From Blattamonas nauphoetae (Eukaryota; Preaxostyla; Oxymonadida), in NCBI GenBank assembly GCA_033064195.1, contig JARBJD010000191.1, positions 80,386 to 144,385 of the forward strand: a stretch of 64,000 nucleotides of DNA, in the 5' to 3' direction. The position numbers and the translations under genes are program-made. Below the pieces are notes generated by a model. That model worked only from the letters and a program-made list of their open reading frames with translations, was not told the origin of the DNA and ran no database searches. Shown in pieces: positions 35,198 through 47,439 of the stretch (its first letter is position 1; each line of letters starts with the position of its first letter).

Positions 35198-35441
35198 CTA
35201 CAAACTGTATCGTTTCAACGTTCATGATAGAGTGAAATGGAGACAGCGAAATCACGTTGTGAATGCCGAAGTCAAGAATACAGTGATTCCGTTATCGAAC
35301 TATGTAGGTTAATGTTGTTGCTCCATCTTGTTGTTCTGTCTCTTTGACAGGTCCTTCATCGAGGGATCATCTTTCGTGGTTCACATGTTCATTGGCTGTT
35401 TGATACGAAAAATAAGAAAATGTCGACGAGTGTTCTCCGCG

Positions 35442-38400
35442 TTAGGTGGAGCCTGATGTCGGCGAGTGTGTTTGTTCGATGGACTGAAAGTTCTTGGGAA
35501 GGATGAGTGGGAACGGCTTCTCCATCGGGTTGATAGTGATGGACATCTGGCCTTGTTTCGGACGAGTGTCTGAGTGTGGTGTCTGTGCGACTGGCGAGTA
35601 GAGCATCTGGTTCTGATAGCCGTATCTGTTCTGCGACTGGTCCATCATCTGCGAGCTCTCTTTCAGCTTCCCGCGTGGGACGAATGGCTGAACGGTGTGG
35701 ACACTTTGGCTGAAAGCTTGTGTCGCCTGCTGCGACACCGACAGACCCGAGTTCATCTGCCCATCAAACCGCGTCTGATACGGGCTCATCTGCTGCGTGT
35801 GCGGGCTCTGCTGGTATTCCGCGTATTGGTAGTACCCGAACTGCTGACTGTCGCCTTGTGAGAACTGGTTGGACTGAGGGTTGGGGGAGTGGCTGGAGAG
35901 GGAGTGACTGGCCGGGGGGTTGACCACAGGTGAGAACTGCTGTGGGGGGCACATCGGCGTCTGCATCGGAGTCTGGTGGAAGGACGCGGGTTGTGGAGAG
36001 TAGAACTGGCCGCTCGGATAAGGTTGGATGGCGGCTGGCTGCATCTGGAACATCTGCTGCTGCATTGTGAACATCGGCTGTGGGATCTGCATCTGCTGCG
36101 AGATGAACTGGTTGGCCATTCTTCCCTGCTGCTGATTCATCATCATCTGGTCGCTGAACCCTCCCTGCACCATCGGGATCATCATCCGCTGGTTATGTGC
36201 CATCTGTATGTCTGTCTCCATGCTGTGTGGAATTTGGACTGTTGCGTTTGGCGGGAACTGTTGTACTTGGGAGTCGTTGTATTGCTGAGCCTGCATCTGA
36301 TTTTGGACTCGATTTGTGCTCTGATCAATCGGAGGGTTCTGTCGAGGTTGTTGCTGTGTCGGCTGTCGTTGAGGCTCCTGCTGTCTCTGCTGCTGTGTGC
36401 GTTCCTGCTGTCTCTGCTGTTGTCTTTGCTGTTCCTGCAGCTGTCTGGCCTCCTTTTCCTGCTCCATCCTCCGCATTCTCTCCTCCTCCTCCAGCTGTGC
36501 TTGGTGCGCGTAGTATTGATCCTGATCCGACAAGTCCTCGTCAGACTGATAATCGCGGAACGAATCCATGTCGAACAGCGCTTCCTCGAAAATCCCGTCA
36601 TCATCGCTCCACTCGTCTCTTCTCGAGTCGTAGTCCAGCGGGGTCGAGTCATCAGCATCAGACAGCGAGTGGTGGTGATCGGAATAGGAATACGGCTGAT
36701 TCGACGATTGCTGAGGACGCGACTGTTGCTTCGCCTGCTGTGCGTGGTGCTGCTGCTTCTTTGGTGACTCCGTCTGGTTCGGTTCGTGCCGTGGTTGGTG
36801 GAGCATGTTCTGTCGAAGTCTCTGCAGTTGTTGCTCTTGCCTGCTTTGTGCTTCTGGTTCCTGGCGTCGGTGTTGTTGCTTTGAGCGGGGTGGCTGAGAT
36901 TGTGTGTTGTGGGGAGTGTATTGTCGACGCTGTTCCTGCGGCTGGTATGATTGCTGAGATTGCTGGTGTGATGGTTGGTGTGATGATTGTTGTTGTGTCG
37001 GTTGTTGCTGTTGGTGTGGTGATTGCTGCTGGTTCGGTTGGCTTTGATATTGCTGTCCTCGTCGTTCGTCCTGTTGGGCAGTCGGTCGGGATTGTTCTTG
37101 TGTGGCAGCAATTGGAATCTGATGTATTGTCTGTGGAGCAACAGGACGATGGTCGCTCTGGCTTGCGTGCTGCACTTCTTGACCTCTCCTTCGTTGTGTC
37201 TGCTGCCTGGACCGTTCATGGTCAGCATGCGAGTGTGTTCGCTGATCCACTCTGGACACGTGGTGTTCGTCTGCCTGTCCACCACGAGATGCCTGCCGGT
37301 TGTTGTATCTCGGCTCAGACTGATTCTGCATCTGCCTTGCATGCTGATTCTGCTGTTGTTGGTTCTGCAGCTGTTGGTTGTGTGGTTTGGTGTTGGGATG
37401 TGGTGGTGTTTGGAGGATGTCTGCTTTGTACGGTTGGACAACAACTTCCGACGGCTTGTTCGGGTTGAGATGGATTGTGATCTGCTGATTGGGATAGGTG
37501 ACGAGTGGTTGTGAGAGTGGGGAGTGGTTGAGTGAATGCGGAGAGGACTGTGAAGTGAGGGAGGACGTGGAGTCCAACTTGAGTTGTGGTGATTGTTGGT
37601 GAGCCGATTGTTGGGACTGAACGTGTTGTTGGGGGGATTGAACAGACTGGCGGGGAGGATGGATGAGTTGTTGTGGGGATTGGACCAGCTGTTGAGGAAT
37701 GTTCTGTCGTTGTTGAACTGAAGTCGTGTTTTGATGGTGGAATTGCTGGAACTGTTGAGTTTGCTGCAATTGGGACGTAGAGTTGTACCCTGGACGTGGA
37801 TTTTGGGGAATTATTTGAGCATATTCAATGTTCTGCCTCTGATTGCTTGATGGATCCAGCTCAATGCTTGGCATTGAATTCGGGCTTGTTTGAACTGGAT
37901 GGAAGTTCAAACTGTAGTATTGATCATATTGTTGGTATTTTTGTTCTGTTGGAAGGTTATCTCTTCGTTGTTCCCTCTCGTTCTGCTTTTTCTTCCCAGT
38001 TGGAGTTTGGTGTTCGATTGATGGTTTAATGCTTGAGATTCGTTCTTCATCAGATCCAAATAATATGTCATCATCGCTGAGATCATCTGTGAGTTGGTGT
38101 GAATCATTGCTCACCTGATTTTGGTGTTGCTCAGGAGATTGGTTCGGTTGAGAAGGAATTGAAGGATCGACGAGAGGAAGGTTTGAATTTCCTTGAGACA
38201 GTGCATGTTGGGGATTACTTTGAGCATGCGGTTGAGTGTGTTGAGATAACCGTGGATTATACTCATAAACTTGTTTCCTGTTGTCTTGGGGTTCTTTCTG
38301 TGCTCTGGGCATATGCTCTTCTCGATTTACAGTAACTGGTGAAATTTTATCCCCAACAGATGATACTTCTCTTGTTTGTTTTGATTTTCTTTGTTCATCA

Positions 38401-40326
38401 TCTCGTTTTCCATCTTTGGTTGGTGTCCAAGAATAGTGAGGCATAGGTTTTGCCTGTGGTGAAGACTGCGGTTGACGCACCGACTCAGCTTGAGTAGGGC
38501 TACTCTCTGCCGGTGGGTTAGTTTTCTGTTCAGATGACGACTGTGGCTGAGCTGGAGTTGACGGTTGAGTGAGCTGAGCCTGGTCATTTGCCAGAGCTGC
38601 TTTCCGTTCTTTCGCTTTTTGTCTGTTTTTTTCGTTCTTTTTCTTCTTCCGCTGACGTTCAAATTCCTCAGCGGTGGCGGGTGTGGGAGGCTCATTTGAA
38701 GATTGTTGATGAGAGCGAGATGCTGAAGAGAATTTAATAGAAGGAGATGTTTCAGAACTGTGCTTGTCGGGGGAGGATTGAAGTGAGCGGTTATCAGTTT
38801 CGGGAGTTTTGTGCCCAGTCTGGCGAGGTTGAGCAACAGCTGTGATGGAGAGACCAGCAGGATCTGTCTGAAAGCGTTGCGGGTCTTGGATCGGTTCTAC
38901 AACAAGTCCGGGCAAAATACCGAATTGAATCTGGTTTTTAAGTTCCGGTACCTGTTGTGGGAGAGAGATCGAGATTGAAGGCTCTCCTGTGTATCCTCCT
39001 GGAAGCTCATTCAATTGAATTCGCATGGAGCGAGAAGGTTCATATTGCTGTTTGGCAGGTGACATTGTGTGGCCTTTCGATGGAGGTCGATGTTGGAGGG
39101 GAGTGGGATTATCGAGGAGGTGGTCCCGAGGCGGTTGTTCTTGGCCCCCAGACGGTTTTGGAGGAGTAATGTCTTGTGAATGGGATTGATCTGTTCTTGC
39201 TGCTCGGGCGTTTCGACTGTGTTCAGAGTTTTGATGTTTCACTGGCTGTGTTTGAGGAGGTGTGGTGGTTGGCTTGGAAGATGGTGAAGGAGACCATGAG
39301 CTCTGAATTTTCGGCACATATGAAGTTGGCTTGACTGTGACTGTTCCGTTGTGCACTGAGACAAATGAAGGGATCGGAAACGGGCACGTTTGGTGTTTTC
39401 TCTGCTGAATGTTTTCCGTTGCCAATCGCATGACATCAGTCACTGTATTCTCTGAAGGATTTTGAGGATTTGTTTGACTTGCTTTTTCAGTGAGGAAGGC
39501 TCGAAGTTTGAGACCTTTCATCTTTTCGATGAGTTCGGGATCGATGGTGATTGAATCTTCCTGGTTGGAATGCACAAATGTACAGTTCGCGATTGGACAA
39601 GTTCTTCCGGCAAGAAAATGCTTACAATATCGATTAGTACCGTATGATGCACTGAGATAACCGATTATGAGGTGTAAGTGTGATTAGAGAAAAAAACGAC
39701 AAACTTGATGATGCTCCCAGCATAAGGAACTTTATTCAGAGCTTCAATTGCCTTTTTCGCGGATTCATCATCTGCGTAACTAATGTATGCACATTTCAAG
39801 TGATTCCGATTAACATTTGGTGGAACAGCGACTTCTATGTAAGTAACCTGGCCAAATCTTCCAAAGAAATGGTCCGAACGGAGGATCTGATAAAATGAGA
39901 AGGGGATCATGGAAAGAATTTGAGATGAAACCTCATCAGTGGCAATCTTTGGTGGGAGGCCGGTGACGTAGACGAGGTTCCTCTGAAGGACTCTCTTCTT
40001 CGAAAGAGCTTCAACATCTCTGTCATCCAATTTGTCTACCTTTTTCGCCGGTTGTTTCTGCTTAGGTGCTCTAATCGTGCAAGAAGAATCAACAGAAATG
40101 AGATGAAATACTCCGGCTTTTTGTGGTAGACATGGTTGTCCTCATCATATGGTTGACGACAGTATGGGCAATTTGGATGATCAGATTTAGAAATTGTATT
40201 GTAGCAGAATGCACAGAGTTGAAAGTGGCAGGGGCACGGGAAGAATGTTTGGTCCATTTCATCCATTTCTCCACTACAAATTGGACATTCTGTTGGTCGT
40301 TCCTTCGGGAATTTCATTCGTTTCAT
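35442..40326 (-). CDS. NOT4/CNOT4 E3 ligase of the CCR4-NOT complex
   Basis: Four exons, 40112-40326, 39932-40070, 39705-39886 and 35442-39651, sum to 4746 nt, or 1581 residues. A C4C4 RING has Cys at 14, 17, 31, 33, 38, 41, 53 and 56, the spacing I recall for human CNOT4. Next comes an RRM (about 98-180; NLVYVTGLPPKIATDE, then FFGRFGQVTYIEV, then CAYISYADDESAKKAIEALN) and a CCCH zinc finger at Cys188, Cys197, Cys202, His206 (C-x8-C-x4-C-x3-H). This RING-RRM-CCCH order is diagnostic. Known role: ubiquitin ligase in co-translational quality control and mRNA decay. Unusual is the ~1370-residue Gln/Pro/Ser/His-rich tail with long Gln runs. Human CNOT4 is about 575 residues. The 45 nt intron in the RRM is stop-free and a multiple of three. 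The gene is divergent from the ABC transporter. Confidence 0.95.
39887..39931 (-). other. 45 nt stop-free intron in the NOT4 RRM
   Basis: Begins GTTTCATCTC and ends TTATCAG on the minus strand. Its 45 nt length and lack of stops mean retention would add 15 residues inside the RRM, between KIATDE and ILRSDHFFG. Confidence 0.8.
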
Positions 40327-40582
40327 ATCAGTACCTGTGTATGCACGATATGTCGATAATTAATGAACACAGATTGAATTGTGATTGTGTTGTGGGGATT
40401 TGATCGAGTTTTCATATCATAAAATGGAGTAATCAGGATTTAATTTGCCTTACTCAACATATATGAATTTTTTCAAACAATATCTGTGAACAATTGAGGA
40501 GATACGTTCGATCCTAATTCTACCGAATGCCTCAATGCATCAGATCAAAACTATCGTCCTCCAGGAGTAGATCTTGAGTAAA

Positions 40583-43500
40583 ATGGCAAACTCAACCGAT
40601 CAAATGTCAAAACCAATCGAAAAAGTGTCTCCTATGGAGACTATCTCCCTCTCTCGATCTTCTAATGACTCAATAAAGTTCTCAGAGTTGTCCAAAGAGG
40701 AATTCATTCGGAAACCATGCCTTGAGGAGCAGCATAACTGCTGTTTCAATCTATTCTTCTGTTTCTACTTCCCCTTTATCTGCCATTGCAAGGGTCTGAC
40801 GGACACAGACATCTACGAATGCCATTCTGAGGACAAAGCAGAAACCATGTCAAGCATTGTCAAGAAAAACTGGGACCCTCAAGTAACAGACTATCTCAAA
40901 CTTAAAACCGAGTTCGATACAGCTATCGCTGAAGGACGACAGTATCGTTCACATCTCTCATTTCTTTCTCTTCTTCATTTTAGAACAACTGGAAAACCAC
41001 CGAAACCCCCAAGTATACTCAGACTGATCGCTCTTGATGCTGCAGGATACCGTGTTGTCATTGGCGTTGTGACTCAAATGATCTACTACGGTTTCCTCAT
41101 TGTCCAGCCTGCCATGATGCAACTAGTCCTTCGTGCCATCGAAAATCGAGATCGTGATCCATCTGTTGGCTTTCCATACGCTCCAGGAATCATTCTGATA
41201 TTAGCCCCGTTCTTGAGCTTCTTTTTCGAGGCTCTTTCGATCAGGATGTATTTCCATTATATGGTCGCTTGTCGAGCCATGCTCATTGGAAAGATCTTCG
41301 ACAAAACATTGAATTTGAATATCAGTGCCCAGTCCAACATTGACACGGGAAGAATGATCTCCTTAGTTTCATCTGACTCGATGATCATCGGCAACAGCAT
41401 CTGGCAGATCTTCTACACCTCCCTCGTGCCCCTCCAGCTGATCGTGCCTCTCATTTTGGTGATTATTAACTTCAGAGTGAGTGCCTATGTCTCGATCGGT
41501 GTCCTCCTCATCTTCATCCCCCTCTCCACCTTCTTTATGGGATTGTCTGGGAAAGCCATCCATCGCTACATGACCCACGGTGACGCCCGCATGAAGATCT
41601 CCAACGAGACCTTCCAAGGCATCCGTGTTGTGAAGTTCTCTGGACTCGAATCTGTCTTCACCGACAACATCAAGCAAGCCAGGGCCAAGCAAAACACCGA
41701 CTCAGCCTGGTTCGTCCTTTGGAGCCACGTTTCCCACTCGATTGTCCGAAACCTCTCGCAGGCCGTCAACGGAGCCACTTTCACAACATTTGTGCACATC
41801 AACGGTGTGGACCGATCAGAATTCGGGTCTCGCGTGATTCCGAACTTTGGGTATCTGAATTACAGCACAAACGAGGCCAACCAATTTCCGTACTATTTCC
41901 AAACACTCACTCTCATCTATTACGCGACACAGAGGATCAAGCAGTTCCTTCTTCTCCCCGAAATGAAACATGAAGTCCGAAACCCTCCTAAAGATGCAAA
42001 TATTGTGCTGCAGTTTAACGACGCCAGCTTCAAATGGCCGGACCCTCCAGAAATCCTCAAAACTGAAGATGAAAAAGAGGTCATCGCAAAAGACGAGGAA
42101 GCCAAACTGAAGGACCAAAACAGACGAGAAGACAAGGTCCCTGAAGAGATGCAAGAGATGAAAGAAACACCTCCATCTTCACTCCACAAGCCATCAACCC
42201 TCTCGCTTCTCCGTCACCTGACACCCACTCAAATGGAAGCGATCCAGACCAGCCTCCTTCTTCGCCCACATCCAACGCGGCTCCTGCCTCGTCTGCCACT
42301 CCTGCTGTCGGACAACAGCTTTCTCTCAGCAATCTGAACGTGTCCATCCAGAAAGGTTCACTGACGATGGTTGTGGGAGGAGTGGGAAGCGGAAAGTCGT
42401 CGTTCGGAGCGGCAGTGATTGGCGAGATCGAGCAGGTCGAAGGAAATGTGGATGTGAAAGGGTCAATCGCCTTCTGCCCGCAAACCCCGTGGATCACGAA
42501 CAACACTGTCAGAGGAAACATTGTCTTCGGATCGTCCTTCGATGAACGGAAGTACCTCAACACAGTCCGATCGTGTGCGCTCGTCTCTGATCTCAAGATG
42601 CTCTCGTCTGGCGACCAGACTGCGATCGGAGAGAAGGGGGTGAATCTGAGTGGAGGACAGAAAGCGAGAATCCAGCTGGCTCGTGCTGTTTATTCTGACC
42701 GAGACATTTACTTGCTCGACGACCCACTGTCTGCAGTTGATGCCCATGTTGGTCGATATCTGATGGAGGAATGCATCACTGGTGTTCTGAAAGGGAAGAC
42801 AGTGATTCTGATGACGAACCAGTTGCAGTTCCTCAACCGGGCGGACAATGTAATTCTGCTCAATCGCGGAAATGTCGTCGCGCAAGGCACGTACGCTCAG
42901 CTGAAAGAGAAAGCTATCAACTTCGACAAATACATCACCAAAATGGACAAGGACGAACCACCAAACGAAGCGACGCCCGCTCTCTCCCCTTCACCGATCA
43001 CTCAGCCCACAGAGATCACTCTCGCTGATGTTGAAACCGGAGCAGACTCTGCCGCTGGAAAGCAGCTCCTGACGGAAGAGGAGATGGGATCAGGCTCAAT
43101 CAACATGTCGCTGTATTGCAGCTACCTCACTTCATTCTTTCCCATCGCCGTCGTGCCTCTCTTCTTCGTTGTCTGTCTTCTGGCTGAAAGTGTCCCTGTC
43201 TTTCAAACGTACTGGCTCTCCATCATTCCCTCCAACACCGTCTTCCCCGCCATCGACTACAAATGGAAGATCAACATGTACTCCCTTCTCTGCGTCGTCG
43301 GCCTCGTCTTCTTCCTCGTCCGTGCATGCTTCCTCGGAGCTGGAACGAAGCGGTCCACTCGCATTGTCCACGATCGGCTGCTTGACCACGTCATTCACTG
43401 CCCGCCGTCCTTCTTCGACACCACTCCGATGGGACGGATCCTGAACAGGTTCACAGGCGATCTGTCGCAGGTGGATCAGAACCTGCTGTACTTCTTCATG

Positions 43501-44960
43501 GCTGTCATCAATTATTGGATCGCGATGTTTGGACAGCTCATCATCATTGGACTGCAGACTCCCATCTTCCTCGCCGTCGGTCTCCCCATCCTCCTCGTTC
43601 TCCTTGTCATCCTTGTCCTCTACACAAAAACAGCACGAGACATCCAACGCTTGGACGGCATTGCTCGCTCGCCTGTCATGACACTCTACTCAGAAAGCAT
43701 CTCCGGCGCTGGCCTCGTCACCATCCGAGCCTACCATCAGCAAGACGTGTGGAGGAAGCGATTCTTCGATGCTGTTGATCAGTGGACTTGCCGTTCGTTC
43801 CTCTTCTCTGTCGGGAAAAACTGGAGTGAGCTGTACGCGTCGATGATCAGCACGTGCTTCATGGCCGGTGTGGTTGTGTTTGGGTGGAATTTCATGAACA
43901 GCGCACAACTCGGCGTGTGTGTGATGGCTGCCATGACATACAGTCACCTGTCGACGTACCTCGTCCACATGACCGCTGATCTCGACGCCAAAATGACAAG
44001 TTTTGAGAGAGTTCGCTTCTACTCCACGAAACTGCCGCAGGAAACCAAAATCTCGTCTGTCACTCCTCCTCCCGAATGGCCACAGAAGGGACAGATCCAG
44101 TTTGACCACGTCACGTTCAGATATCGCCCGGGACTGCCCTTCGTGCTCACAGACATCAACCTCGACATCGCAGGAGGAGAGAAGTTGGGAGTGTGTGGAC
44201 GGACAGGAGCTGGAAAGTCGTCGCTCCTCTTCGCTCTCTTCCGCCTCGTCGAACTCGACCCTGCACTCGCTCCGAAGATGCTCGACATCGACACAGGCCT
44301 TCCAATCAAGACCGACCCCACCGAAGCCCCGAACAGTGGGCGAGTGTTGATTGACGGCGTGGACATCTCGAAGGTCGAGTTGTCTCGTGTGAGGAAGGCG
44401 ATCGCGATCATCCCGCAAGACCCCACTCTCTTCGCAGGAACAGTCCGGTACAACTTGGATCTCGTCTCCAAATGCACCGACGATCGCATCTGGGAAGTGC
44501 TGGACATGGTTGAGATGCACGAGGTGATTGCTGGTCTTCAATATGGCCTCGATTCTCAAGTGGCGGAAGGAGGAAGCAATTTCTCGGCCGGACAGAGGCA
44601 ACTTTTATGTTTTGGACGAGCGATCTTGAACAACTGCAAGATTATCGTGCTCGATGAAGCCACGGCAAGTGTTGACGTGGACTCCGACGCGAAGATCCAA
44701 CGAACAATCAGGGAACACTTTGTCGACAAAACGTTAATCGTGATTGCCCACAGACTGAACACGATTTTGGACTCAGACCGCATTCTGGTATTCGCTTCTT
44801 CCCCTCTTTACTCTCATCTCTTCCTCCTTCCTCTTTCATCGTCTTCTTCTCCTCGCAGGTCATGGAAGCTGGACAGGTCGCTGAGATTGACTCGCCCAGC
44901 ACACTCAAATCCAACTCATCTTCTGCCCTCAATGCTCTCATTCACAGTCTCGAACATTGA
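40583..44960 (+). CDS. ABCC/MRP-type ABC transporter, full length
   Basis: Proposed exons are 40583-40941, 40984-42212, 42248-44787 and 44859-44960 (about 1409 residues, in phase). Two membrane domains alternate with two nucleotide-binding domains. NBD1 has Walker A GGVGSGKSS, signature LSGGQKARIQLARA and LLDDPLSAVDAHVG. NBD2 has GRTGAGKSS, FSAGQRQLLCFGRA, LDEATASVD and IAHRL. The DDP after the first Walker B and the split TMD1-NBD1-TMD2-NBD2 order are typical of MRPs. Known role: export of conjugated or anionic compounds. Oddities: the NBD1 switch His is Asn (LMTNQLQFL). The frame must also change within a poorly conserved linker near 42.2 kb. I used a 35 nt GT-AG intron (42213-42247), but a base-call error would do the same. 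The last intron (71 nt) is secure, because it restores VMEAGQVAEIDSP. The start is the first ATG. Confidence 0.9.
40942..40983 (+). other. 42 nt stop-free intron in the ABC transporter gene
   Basis: Begins GTATCG and ends TTTTAG with a long pyrimidine tract. It is a multiple of three without stops, so the frame reads through it. Removing 14 residues joins AIAEGRQ to TTGKPPKPPS. Confidence 0.75.
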
Positions 44961-45187
44961 TGTTATTTAATGTCAAGTCTGTGACCGGATGGAAATATCT
45001 CTCGAATACACGGCCTCAATGCGCACTTCATGGTTGTGAGTGTGCTGTTTGTGTGGGGTCTCATGTGTTCCGAGATTGAATTGATATTCATTCCATATAA
45101 TGAGCATGTCGATGTTCTGTTTGACCGGATCATTTTTATACGATATACTGATGTATTGAATAAGTGTTCATTGGACAAAAACAATCA

Positions 45188-47244
45188 ATGGGTAAGATGG
45201 CGACAACTCCAGAAGAACAACAATCACTCCTTCCTCAGACCAAGAAAGGAGCTCCTTCTGCGTACCGATGGCTCGTCCTCTTCATCACGAGCATGCTTGG
45301 ATTCGGAGGGTTTCCTCTCTTCACAACCTCTCAAACTGCTCTCTCTTCCATGTAGGTACTATGTATACGATGTTCTCCCAACAATTCAAATCGATCTGTC
45401 TTCTGCCATGCACTTGAATGGTTTTCAATCTTTTCTCTCATCCATTCACATTTCAATCCTACAAACAAAGATGTCCAATACAGTGTCTTCTATATGGCAT
45501 ACAGTTGGACTAACTGCGTCTTTGTATACTCTTTCTCTTATTCATTATATCTTGTGTTTATTTCCTTTCTGGAATCACACTTTAGTGTTTGATTGGTGGT
45601 CCACTCGTCGATCGATTCACGAACAGACTCGGAGCAATCATCTTCCAAGTTTTAATCTCCCTCGGCCAGGGGCTTCTCGCACTTGGTGCTCAGCTCAACC
45701 AATATTGGTTGATGATTGTGGTATCATTCTCCACTTTTCTGCAACAAACATCTTATCTCACTTTTTTTCTTCAAGGGACGTGTTTTGCTTGGAATGGGAT
45801 TGGGAAACACAACAGTTGTCAAGAATTCGATTCTGAACAGTCTGATTCCGTTATCTCTTTTCTTTTTATTCAACCCGAACCATCCGGCCATTTCCATCAA
45901 CACGCTCTTCATTTTCTTAATTTTATTTTTTCTCCGAATCATATAGTGTTCTTCAGCGGAAAGGAACTGGCCACTGCCTTTGGCGTAACGATCACATTTG
46001 CCCGTATTGGAAGCTGTGCAAACTTCTTCCTCTCTCCGTTCATCCTTGGAAAATGGGGATACAAAGCTGTTCTTTGGATCGGCCTAGGCATGTGCGGAAT
46101 CAGTCTTATCTGCACTTTCATTTATATCGGCCTTGAAATCAATGCTGAGAAGAAAGGCTGGATCAAAACTGGGAAGGACAACAAACGTAAAATGAAAATC
46201 CGCGATATCTGCGATTTCCCAGCTTCATTCTGGCTGATGTGCGTCGTGTGCGGGTTGTATCACGTCAACATCTTCGCGTATGTCACAGTCACCTCAATGT
46301 TTTGATAGACAATTACTCTTTCATCTTTCTCATTTGGACTTCCTGATTTTTCTTCACAATATTTCTTGCTCTTCTTCTCTCTTTTTCAGGATGTACGCTG
46401 TCATTGTTGACCTTCTCAAATCACGTGTGTAAAATCACTCCGCTTCTCGCTCATGCTCTAATCCTCTTCTTTCTGGTTGTCTTCTCATATAATATCTCCT
46501 CTCATTCTCCCTTCTTCAGTATTTGACTATTCCACTTTTATTGCTGGTGTCATTGCCTCAATCATCTATTTTGTGTCCATCCCCGGCTCGGTCATGATTG
46601 GAGCTGTTGTCGATAAGATCGGTTGTCGTGGATTGATGACCATGCTCGCGTTCATCATTATGATTGGATTTGACTATATCTTCATCTTCACTACCCTCGT
46701 ATGTCCAACACCTTGCCTTTCAATCATCTCCCTCACTTCTTCTTCTATCGTAGACTCCAATCCCGTTCCTGGTTCTGGCTGGTGTCTCGTATTCAATTGT
46801 TGCCAGTGCTGTCTGGACCTCAATTTCTGTTCTGTCACCTCCTCACGTTGTCGGAACTGGTAACTCCATCATGACCTCAGTTCAGGTTTGCATATATCGT
46901 CCACTTCTCATCAATTTTGTCGTTCTCTCATTGTAAAGATGATTTTCGTCGGATCTGCCAATATTATCGTTGGACTGATCACACAATCTGTGGGATACAG
47001 CGGCACGATGGTCTTTTTCCTCATCTGCTCCACAATTGGGCTCCTCATCCAATTCATCATCAAAATTGTGGACTACTCCACAAATAACAACAGACTGGAC
47101 TGGTACACTCCAAAGCGTGCTGAGCAACTCGAAGCAAAGAAAGCCGAGTCGTTTGCAAAGTCAGAGATTGACTCTGCAGCTGTTTCTCAAGAAGGAACTG
47201 CACCAATCACACAGTCGCGGAGTTCTATCAATCTGAGTGATTGA
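45188..47244 (+). CDS. MFSD1-like major facilitator transporter
   Basis: Ten exons (45188-45309, 45356-45420, 45471-45523, 45586-45720, 45776-45839, 45947-46298, 46390-46424, 46520-46698, 46754-46885, 46939-47244) keep phase throughout and give 1443 nt, 480 residues. Spliced motifs follow human MFSD1: VFYMAYSWTNCVF, IGGPLVDRFTNRLGA (family: GGFLIDRVFG), LLGMGLG, FFSGKELATAFGVTITFARIG (family: WFKGKELNLVFGLQLSMARIG) and MIGAVVDKIG. About twelve membrane helices are expected. An N-terminal LLP motif (EEQQSLLPQ) resembles a dileucine sorting signal. Known role: in mammals MFSD1 is a lysosomal dipeptide exporter. Nine introns of 46-107 nt make this the most intron-dense gene here. The second ATG at 45197 is an alternative start. 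Confidence 0.85.
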
Positions 47245-47439
47245 GCTCACCTGTGGTCTGAAGTCACCTCATGTTTTGTTTTCTTCGAATCGTTGACTGT
47301 CAATACCTTTCACTTCAAAATGGATCTTTGAACGCCATCAGACAGAAAATGAAACGAAATCCGACACGTCATCAATAGCAGTCGAGATTCAAACTCGATC
47401 ACCCTTAATCAATCTTGTCCAAACAGTATGTTTGATTAA

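Noticed and set aside
36182-37468. Long alternative and antisense frames across the NOT4 Gln-rich tail
   Set aside because: CAG/CAA-rich repeats leave other frames open by composition alone. They show no independent features.
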